DNA from: Phoronis ovalis
Lineage: Eukaryota; Phoronida; Phoronidae
Direction: 5' to 3'
DNA length: 14,563 nt
Assembly: GCA_028565635.1 (NCBI GenBank)
Contig: JAOXYB010031654.1
Location: 1 to 14,563 of the forward strand
In this document: positions 8,024 through 14,563 of the stretch, one piece after another
Numbering within the stretch: position 1 is the stretch's first letter
How the letters are laid out: each line of letters begins with the position of its first letter
Program-made: the position numbers and the translations under genes
Notes under the pieces: generated by a model
The model's input: the letters and a program-made list of their open reading frames with translations, nothing else
The model's database searches: none
Told to the model about the DNA's origin: nothing

Positions 8024-11000
8024 TCATGTATTGAAAGCAGAAACGTAATTTATAAATTTTGAAACAGCCTCTGCATTTACATCACAGTCATATAATCCGT
8101 TGCTTTGCCAAAAAACGACATCAACTATAAGCTGAACATCTTTGTTGAGTGTATGAAGAACTGTTTCTGATGATGCATAAAGTTTGCAGTCATGTTGTGC
8201 CCTGTGGTGTAGAATTATCAGTATGATACTTGGTGAACCTGAAAATGGAAAGAAATAACTTGTTACTGTTTATTACATAATGTGTAAATTGAAAACAACT
8301 TTTGTAGTTGCCTGCATGGAATTTTGCACCTCCCTTGTAAGAGAAAGACTATAACTGTTCTATAACTGACAGTGATATTTTTTACAATATCAAAATATTA
8401 ATATTATAGATGTAGTAAAAGTATTTGCTTGCTAAAATGTCTGCCACATTCATAATGTAGGATTATTGGCAGGGTATAAATTAGCTGAAATAAGAAATTC
8501 AAGAAGTAAAGATAACAATAAAATCAAAAGTACCAGAGATGTCACTCAGGGCATGTTCCACATCAGTACCTAATCTTGAAACATTCAGACAGAATACTAT
8601 CACTGGTTTATCTGTTCTTCTTTCGTCCCACAAATCGAATTTGAGTTCAAATGATAAAAACTTTACTTTTTCTTGTATTTTTGATACAAACTCAAGATGT
8701 AAACCATGGAATGTTGCTGCTTCCGCTTCTTTTCTTCTTATATAATATGTCACTGAAAATTGAGAGAATTATGTTAATTTTGTATTTATTTACTGTTAGG
8801 TACTTTCTTAAATTTGAAGAAATTGATTTCCAAATTTGGTGGTGTTTTCAAACTATGCTTGTGTATGATTAAAAAACATAGGATAACAGTTAATTAAGAA
8901 GCAAATTAGCTCAACATAATTATGTCTGTTTTACTGACTACAAAGTAGGTTAATAATATGATAATTGTATATGATGTTGAAAAATAGTTAATTTGTTTAA
9001 ATGCACAATATGATACATACGGAACAAAATCAAAAGATATGACCAATCTCACCTTATTTACTTTTAAGATATTTGAAAAAGACCATGTGCTTATTCCAAC
9101 CCCGGGTACTCAAGTTATTTTTTGGTGGGGGTGCAGCCCAGTTGAAACTTTTGGATTTGGATTGTATACTTTTTACTGTATTTTTTTGGATTGCTACCAT
9201 AAAGCTATTCAAAAATGTGGATTGCTACCCACTGCTTACAGCAAATAATTTGTATTAATTTTAGGTTTGTATCTATAAATAAATTTTAGAATTTGGTTTG
9301 TATCAGTCAGTTTGCGTAAAAATGGATTTCTATACTCAAATATTTTAAAAATTTTGGATTACTACCCTTATATTTCACAAAATTTGGATTGGGTTTGCTA
9401 CCACAAGCTAAAATTTTGGATTGGGTTCCGCGGCACATCCCCGTAGTTAAAAAACCTTGAGTACCCCCCTGGATTCCAACCCTCTATGCATGTTCTTTTT
9501 ACAGCATAATATCAGATTACTAATGACTTGTAGATAATTTCAATGTAGATACTTTCAAGTTTCTGATTATGAATTGTTTATCGGCACCATAACTTAGCAT
9601 CAGGTTCCATTCATATCGATTGGTACATATCCTTGATGTAGAAATATCACCAGTAACACTACACAAAGCAAAACTACTTACATAGCTATGTCACGCTCTA
9701 TCCACCTTTTACAAACACCAAGTACAGCATTATTCACTTTGAATTACTTGCGGAGAAAAATGGTATGAAAGGTATGCCTGTTAAGTCATAATCCAACATA
9801 ATTTCAAATAAAATGTTTCACACAACTTCCAAAACGACTTTGCCATGTTTGAAAAAACGAGAAATCCAAATTTCACAAAAATCACAGCAAAGTTCAATGC
9901 TAAAGTTTATGTCCCACTTTTTGATCTCTATACTTCATTGCATATTGGAGAGAAAAATATTATCTGTATGTTTTAGTACAGCCAAAGTGAAAACGAAATA
10001 TTTACCATCCTAAATTTGTGAATTTGCAAATTTTCTAATAAGAGCATTTTCAAAAAATATCTTTTGATATGCTATGTTAAATTGCCGCCTGAATTATTGG
10101 CAACAATGCACCACCTACATTCTGTTCGTTTGGATTTGTGTTGTTTTCTGATATAGCTTAATCAACATAAGAACTGGGTGATTAGGAGACAGTTATGGAA
10201 AACATGACTGAGCTGTTTGGAATACTGTTCAGAGGTAAACAATAGAATGGGTATGATGTAACATGTTAAGTTGTGAGGTGGTGTGTCAATTTATTCGTCC
10301 AAAAGAGACAATATCATTTAGCTGAGAGGTTCAAATTACAGTTGGTTTATATTTTACATGATCACCAACATTTTTTGCAGTTTACAAAAGAAACATTGTT
10401 GAGAAATGATATCCTATCTAGTATAGGTTGACTACGCAAAAATAAGGCTTCCTTAACTTTGGAAATTATCCCCAAACAAAAGCGGCTGTTACCCTAGTTC
10501 TTTTAGTCTCAATGCATGAGATGTAGGTGGCACACTGTCGCACATATTATGGATGGTGATTTAACATGAGATTTCATAAAACAATTTTTACAAAGAAATC
10601 TATCATTAGAAAATTCACAAATTCAGAATGGTATATATTCAGTTTTCACTTTGGCTTTACTAAAATACCCGTAATAATTTTTCTCGACAACAGGTTAACA
10701 CATATGTGGTTCAAAAAATTGTGACATAGACTATAGTGGCATAGGATAATTGTTTGTGTAAAAACAATATTTTCTTATTTATTTACAGGTAAAACGATAA
10801 CTTTTTCAAACTTAGCGAAGTTGTTTTTGAAGTTCTGTGAAACATTTTATATATTATGTTGGTTTACGTCTTAATTGCATTACGTTACCTTACTTACCAA
10901 CTTTTTTTGGTGGTTTCCGAGGCAGCGGTGTCGGCTGTTGTCTCCAGCTAGTATGGCCATCTAATCGAAATTCTTTGGGGTACGCACAAAGACGATTCAA

Positions 11001-13620
11001 TTCAGAACGGAGATTTTTATTATCTTCTTCGAAATTTCGGTTAGATATTTTTAGAGACTCATTTTCACGTTGAAGCTGTCTAATAATATCTTGTTGTAGT
11101 ACAAAACCGGATTGTAATTGCTTGAGGCAGTTATCAATGTTGCATTCCTAAAAACAAAAGACCTATTTGTTTTTGTGAAATATGATCAATATTTTTGTAT
11201 TGCATACATTGTCTTATTTATTTTTACAGTCTAACATCCAATGCGACAAAATTTTCTCAATAGACCAATCATGACCACAAAAAGCATTGCAAGTAAAATT
11301 ATCTTCATTTCTTCTATAATAGTAATTAGAATTAATGAGTATGTTTTAATTTGTATAGATGAAATGCACATGAGCATTCGTATGACAGAGGCATTTCAGT
11401 TTATAATCTATGTCATTGAATATCTTTATGGCTTCCAAAGAAATGAACCAAGTTGGAAGACATATTGTTCTGGCATATGGTTCATTTTTTCTTTTTCAGT
11501 AAATGTCTTTCCAAAGCTTTTGTCAGAATGTAATGGCTACAAAAGGAGCTATGATACAGATACAAAATTTGAGAAGTAAGAAATCATAAAATATTAAAAA
11601 TTAAGCAAAATAGGCTGAGCAGTGATTTCCGGGGGTACTCAGAGTTCCGTCTATATAGGGATATTGAGTGGATCCGGTTTTTTGACCAAATTAGCAGAGA
11701 AGATCCAGTCTTTTAATCAGACTGGATCTGATTTTTGACCGAATTAGCAGAGCGGATCCCATTTTTTTTTAATAAGCTGAGTTTATCTGGTTTTTAACTA
11801 AAATAAACTGGCTTTCTGAGACACATAAATTAAATTATCAATCAGGTATTTTAGCAAAAAAGAGTTAAGAAAATCGATTTTTTGGCAGAGAAAAATAGTT
11901 GAGCGGATCCGTTTTTTTAAAAATCTGTGTCGCACAGCCCGTGGAGGTACTGCCATTCAAGACACACTATATATATGTGTGCCGCCCAATAAGCTCCCTT
12001 TTTTCAGCTCCCGCATTGACTACAGGATACGTTTTTCATGCTTTTCAAAGCTTTATTTATCACAGCGTATACTTTTCTTGTTGGATATTTACAACAGGGT
12101 ATATTTTCAAAAAATATTCGTTTGCCACAGGGTGTATTTCTTGAAAAATGCATTTACGACAAGTATAAAAAATTAAGGTTCGTAAATTTTTCCATATTTA
12201 TTTGCCCCAGGGTATATAATTTAACAAGTGAATTTTCCACAGGGTACCTATTTTGGGAGAGTTATTTACGACAGGGTATATTTTTCATGTTTTTTCATTT
12301 ACAACAGGGTATATTTTTGGTGATCTTATTTACCAGAGTCAAGAGTTTTTTACCCTGGGCCACCCCTACCAACTTTTCTGTCAAGTACCCCCGAGCGCAC
12401 ACTCCTACCAAAAATTTTGTGATGTACCCCCAGCCGGTGATTTATAGTCCCGGGGGGTACTCAAGGTTTTTTGACTACGGGGATGTGCCGCGGAACCCAA
12501 TCTAAAATTTTAGCTATCAATCCAAAATTTTAAAATATCTTAGTATAGCAATCCATTGTTATGCAAACTGACTGATGCAAACCAAATTCTAAAATTTATT
12601 TATGGATACAAACCTAAAATTAATCCAAATTATTTGTTGTAAGTAGTGGGAGTGGGGTAGCAATTCAAATTTTTGATTTTCTTTACGGTAGCAATTCAAA
12701 AAAATACAGTAAGAAGTATACAATCCAAGAAACCCCACCAAAAAATAACTTGAGTACCCCCGGGGTTATAGTCTCCGAAATTTAGGGTGTTCCAGGGGTG
12801 ATCTCAGACGGAGTATTATTTTCATTCATTTAGCACAATATGCTATCATGATTATACTACTAACATAAATTTTGTGATGTATAGTCCTGGGGGGTACTCA
12901 AGGTTTTTTGACTACAGGGATGTGCCGCGGAACCAATCTAAAATTTTAGCTTGTGATAGCAAACCCAATCCAAATTTTTTTAAATTTTAGGACAGCAATC
13001 CAAATTTTGTGAAATACAAGGGTAGCAATCCAAAATTTTAAAATATTTCAGTATAGCAATCCATTTTTACGCAAACTGACTGATACAAACCAAATTCCAA
13101 AGTTTAGTTATGGATACAAACCTAAAATTAATCCAAATTATTTGCTGTAAGCAGTGGGTAGCAATCCAAATTTTTGATTATCTTTAGAAATACAGTAAGC
13201 CGGATTAGTATACATGTATTCAGACAATCCAAATCCAAAATTTTCAACTGGGCTGCATACACCCACCAGAAAAATAGCTCGAGTACCCTCCGGGTAATCT
13301 CCTAGGTTTATATACAGCAGTTAGTATAGTCTGTCTAATCAAGTCGATGCGAGCAATGCGGCCCATATACTCACCTCTATCTTAACTGATATATCTTTAA
13401 CAGTCATATTTGACAATTTTGGTTCAGCTGCAGAAGTTCGTGATCTCGCAATATCTTCCTTTACGCAAGTCGCAGAATCGCCTCCCGCTTGACTCGCATT
13501 GTTTGATACACTTACAGTTGTTTTTTCTGAATGATGCTGCGCTATGTGTCCAGTTTTATCTGACTCTTTAGTTTCCTCAGATGCTTTACCATGAAACAAA
13601 TTTTTGACGAACTGTGTCAT
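8024..13620 (-). CDS. Coiled-coil protein with unrecognised C-terminal alpha/beta domain, 309 aa, four exons
   Basis: I reconstructed four minus-strand exons: 13620-13375, 11147-10898, 8752-8534 and 8238-8024. Junctions are GAG|GTGAGT with TTTTTAG|GAA (phase 0), G|GTAAGT with TTTTCAG|TG (phase 1), and G|GTACTT with TTTTCAG|GT (phase 1). The total is 930 nt, 309 codons plus TGA. The start is ATG at 13620-13618 with G at -3; the frame upstream is open to a TAG near 13705 but has no earlier ATG. Residues 1-82 are Ser/Thr/Lys/Glu-rich and look disordered. Residues 83-140 form a coiled coil (leucine/isoleucine heptads around DIIRQLQRENESLK). Residues 152-165 hold a proline/basic linker (PTPLPRKPPKK). 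Residues 166-309 look like one alpha/beta domain: KPVIVFCLNVSRLGTD (214-229), SIILIILHH (242-250), LIVDVVFW (275-282) and GLYDCDVN (286-293). I do not recognise a named family. Hydrophobic strands alternating with helices suggest a Rossmann- or TIR-like fold, which is an inference. No signal peptide or membrane helix is seen. Confidence 0.78.
9101..9472 (+). mobile_element. MITE copy A (GC-rich ends), 8-bp TSD ATTCCAAC
   Basis: A perfect ATTCCAAC direct repeat flanks it at 9093-9100 and 9473-9480. The ends are inverted repeats: CCCGGGTACTCAAG on the left and CTTGAGTACCCCCCTGG on the right. The interior contains repeated GGATTGCTACC / TTTGGATT units and the marker TTCCGCGGCACATCCCC near the right end. 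It is in opposite orientation to copies B and C at 12450 and 12887 and has no coding capacity. Confidence 0.85.
9788..10866. repeat. Long diverged inverted repeat (~330-bp arms) inside intron 2
   Basis: The left arm, about 9788-10125, pairs with the right arm, about 10515-10866, as a reverse complement with many small mismatches and indels. Matching blocks in order are CCAACATAAT with AAAATGTTTCACA (9797-9824) against 10863-10836, TAGTACAGCCAAAGTG (9974 on) against the TTGGCTTTACTA region near 10660, AATTTGTGAATTT (10013 on) against 10625-10610, and CACCACCTACAT (10110-10121) against ATGTAGGTGG (10520-10529). The intervening loop is about 390 bp. The right arm stops about 30 bp from the exon-2 splice donor. 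It may be a foldback element, long TIRs of a dead transposon, or an inverted duplication. Confidence 0.7.
11629..12435. mobile_element. MITE-like element with internal 33-bp tandem repeats
   Basis: It is flanked by AGTGATTT (11621-11628) and GGTGATTT (12436-12443), an 8-bp direct repeat with one mismatch. The left end is CCGGGGGTACTCAG. The right end contains two blocks with GTACCCCC (near 12386 and 12424), giving a short inverted repeat around CGGGGGTAC. The left part holds repeats of GACC(A/G)AATTAGCAGAG with GGATCC, and the right part holds the 33-bp array described separately. It does not encode a protein. Confidence 0.62.
12020..12340 (+). repeat. 32-33-bp tandem repeat, about nine imperfect copies
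   Basis: The unit TTTAC(G/A)ACAGGGTATATTTT recurs with the AGGGT core at 12064 (AGCGT), 12096, 12129, about 12161, 12209, 12241, 12273, 12306 and 12335 (AGAGT). Spacing is nearly always 32-33 bp. Because 33 is a multiple of three, the array keeps frames open, which explains the 155-codon plus-strand open frame (12038-12505) with recurring QQGIF/TGYIF strings. Confidence 0.8.
12450..12765 (-). mobile_element. MITE copy B, 8-bp TSD TTATAGTC
   Basis: A perfect TTATAGTC repeat lies at 12442-12449 and 12766-12773. The ends CCGGGGGGTACTCAAG and CTTGAGTACCCCCGGGG are inverted repeats. The interior shows TGCCGCGGAACCCAATC and AGCAATCCA units. Compared with copy C it lacks about 90 bp of interior. 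Relative to copy A it is inverted. Confidence 0.87.
12887..13293 (-). mobile_element. MITE copy C, same family, diverged flanks
   Basis: Ends CCTGGGGGGTACTCAAG and CTCGAGTACCCTCCGG match copies A and B. The candidate TSD (GTATAGTC at 12879-12886, GTAATCTC at 13294-13301) is poorly conserved. The left flank TTTTGTGATGTATAGTC and right flank TAATCTCC resemble the flanks of copy B, so B and C may be products of a tandem duplication of element plus flanks (offset about 437 bp) rather than two insertions. The element runs to 80 bp short of exon 1's splice donor. Confidence 0.8.
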
Positions 13621-14250
13621 CTCGAAAACCGCTTGAATGTTAGGCCTTGCAAGCACAAAGTCACAGCGCCTTCCGTTAACAAGTAAAATTAATATTATGA
13701 CCTATATTATAATAATCTATTTGTTAATTAGCACGATATCTATCAAAGTTATAATAATTTCTGCAAAAAAAGTGACAGAGGTTGCAAGAGGTTTGTAGGA
13801 TTCAATCCTTTTCCCCACACTGGTGAGGATTAGATAAAGTAGTGACGTCATTATTTCTAGGAAATCGGTAAGTTTGCTCAGTGGCATATTTTACAGAAAA
13901 GAAACTGTACGTACTCCTGTCCGAGACTTCTGTATATATTGAATTATAAATTATAAAATAACAAATCTGCGATCGACAATAATTTCGAAACGACTACTTA
14001 CTTGTAATCAGGAAGAAGGTAAAACTAAATAAATTACTTATAATAGTCGGCTATATCATAAATTTATTTTATTATTTAAACGGCACATGCTCGCCAGGTG
14101 ACCGTGATATTAATTAAGTTCTAGTATGTGATTAGAAATAAAGAAAATGAACCAACAGTACGAAAAGGTATTTTCTCCGCCCCCGGCCCGCCGGTACGTA
14201 ATTTCAAATTCAAAACCCTCAATTCGGAAATAATTTCATATTTTTAATTA
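13621..14250 (-). promoter_or_regulatory. 5' region of the 309-residue protein gene
   Basis: The transcription start is not determinable from sequence. No clear TATA box is seen at a convincing position. The segment carries a perfect TGACGTCA palindrome (13843-13850), an AGTTTC/TTTC cluster on the minus strand (about 13896-13906, spacing not ISRE-consensus), and a GC-rich block with CCGCCC and GCCCGCC (about 14177-14193). A GTAAGT near 13868 on the plus strand is probably chance. Confidence 0.4.
13843..13850. promoter_or_regulatory. CRE-like palindrome TGACGTCA
   Basis: An exact consensus for CREB/ATF-family binding lies about 225 bp upstream of the ATG of the minus-strand gene, in the usual range for such sites. 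The presence of the motif is certain; its use is inferred. Confidence 0.45.
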
Positions 14251-14253
14251 AAA

Positions 14254-14288
14254 GGTGAAACTCCCGGGGTGAAACTAAACCGGAAACT
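14254..14288. promoter_or_regulatory. Cluster of GAAACT motifs (possible IRF-type sites)
   Basis: GGTGAAACT occurs twice (14254-14262 and 14268-14276, 14-bp offset), followed by GGAAACT (14282-14288). GAAA cores of this type are half-sites for IRF-family factors, but the canonical GAAANNGAAA spacing is absent. The cluster lies about 640 bp upstream of the minus-strand ATG. Confidence 0.3.
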
Positions 14289-14460
14289 TAAGGGAGGATT
14301 GCGGAGAAGACACGGTGATTGAAAAGTAATTTTTATCATCGTATTTACCTCCAGGGAGCAGGGCCAATTTTAAGTAGAATTAAGACCCACACAAATCGAT
14401 CGAATTACCCAAGCCTTGGTTTCATGTGTGGTTTCCAGGGAGGCTACTGTCATTCAAAGT

Positions 14461-14487
14461 CATATATATATATGTATGTATGTATGT
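14461..14487. repeat. (TA)n/(TATG)n microsatellite
   Basis: A CATATATATATA run passes directly into four TATG units. It is a simple repeat. Confidence 0.9.
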
Positions 14488-14510
14488 ACCATGGCCCATA
14501 AGAGCCTATA

Positions 14511-14563
14511 TTTATTCCGGTGTATTTGTATTTATTCCGGTGGATTTTTATTTATTCCGGTGG
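14511..14563. repeat. 20-bp tandem repeat with TTTATTCCGG, cut by window end
   Basis: TTTATTCCGG starts at 14511, 14531 and 14551, an exact 20-bp period, with spacers TGTATTTGTA and TGGATTTTTA. On the minus strand each unit reads ACCGGAATAAA. The array continues beyond the window, so its size is unknown. Confidence 0.85.

Larger units (their letters stand above)
8753..10897 (-). other. Intron 2 of the 309-residue protein gene
   Basis: This 2.1-kb phase-1 intron has a strong donor (GTAAGTAAGG) and an acceptor TTTTCAG. It contains the MITE at 9101-9472 and a long inverted repeat (9788-10866). The remaining sequence is AT-rich with no convincing exon on either strand. The short third intron, 8533-8239 (295 bp), is featureless. 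Confidence 0.72.
11148..13374 (-). other. Intron 1 of the 309-residue protein gene
   Basis: This 2.2-kb phase-0 intron is half made of three adjacent MITE-like elements (11629-12435, 12450-12765, 12887-13293). A plus-strand open frame at 11241-11579 (112 codons) has an acceptor-like TTTTTACAG just before it and a GTAAGA just after, but an in-frame TAA precedes its ATG and its translation shows no recognisable domain, so I do not call it a gene. Confidence 0.7.

Noticed and set aside
8539-8872. Plus-strand frames opposite exon 3 of the minus-strand gene
   Set aside because: They are shadows of exon 3, which is supported by both splice sites and phase continuity.
9039-9258. Two plus-strand frames over MITE copy A
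   Set aside because: They begin outside and run into the element with its TSD, with translation dominated by repeat text. Not coding.
12038-12505. 155-codon plus-strand open frame with repeated QQGIF/TGYIF
   Set aside because: It is produced by the 33-bp tandem array and continues into the next MITE end. No start context, splice sites or domain support it.
13621-13656. Earlier start for the 309-residue protein at an in-frame GTG (13656)
   Set aside because: GTG is not a usual animal start. The first ATG is at 13620-13618 with a purine at -3. A coding exon further upstream cannot be fully excluded, because the frame is open to about 13705.
1-14563. CRISPR arrays, bacterial operons, ribosomal RNA genes or obvious tRNA genes
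   Set aside because: The split exons and repeat content are those of an animal genome. No regular repeat-spacer array or rRNA-like sequence was seen, and I recognised no tRNA by eye. A tRNA scan would be needed to exclude a degenerate one.

Overview
This window looks like nuclear DNA from an invertebrate animal. It is AT-rich, its coding sequence is split into short exons with GT-AG introns of 144 bp to about 2.2 kb, and much of it is small transposable elements. The combination of interferon-induced-protein-44-like (IFI44-like) GTPase genes in several copies, bivalve-style repeats and very low coding density suggests a bivalve mollusc or another lophotrochozoan. A cnidarian cannot be excluded from this sequence alone.

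Layout: (1) 86-1675 (+) holds the last three exons of an IFI44-like GTPase gene whose start lies upstream of the window. (2) 1676-3940 has no recognisable gene, but carries two strong hairpins (3171-3202 and 3601-3647) with a shared core, in a field of diverged repeats. (3) 3942-4776 (-) is a decayed reverse transcriptase from a retroelement. (4) 5142-5934 is a nested pair of non-autonomous DNA transposons; both 8-bp target-site duplications are intact. (5) 6646-7397 (+) is a decayed second IFI44-like copy. (6) 8024-13620 (-) is a four-exon gene that I reconstruct from splice sites with matching phases. It encodes a complete 309-residue protein with a disordered N-terminus, a central coiled coil, a proline/basic linker and a C-terminal alpha/beta domain that I cannot name. 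Its two large introns contain four more miniature transposons and a roughly 330-bp-arm inverted repeat. (7) 13621-14563 is its upstream region, with a perfect CRE palindrome, a cluster of GAAACT motifs, a TATG microsatellite and a 20-bp tandem repeat cut by the window edge.

How the genes relate: the IFI44-like copies and the new gene converge (plus and minus, tail to tail). IFI44-like genes are associated with antiviral responses in animals, so an immune role for the neighbouring coiled-coil gene is a reasonable hypothesis. It rests on proximity and a few possible IRF-like motifs only. The clearest novel content is the unnamed 309-residue protein and the group of MITEs with GC-rich ends and internal short tandem repeats.
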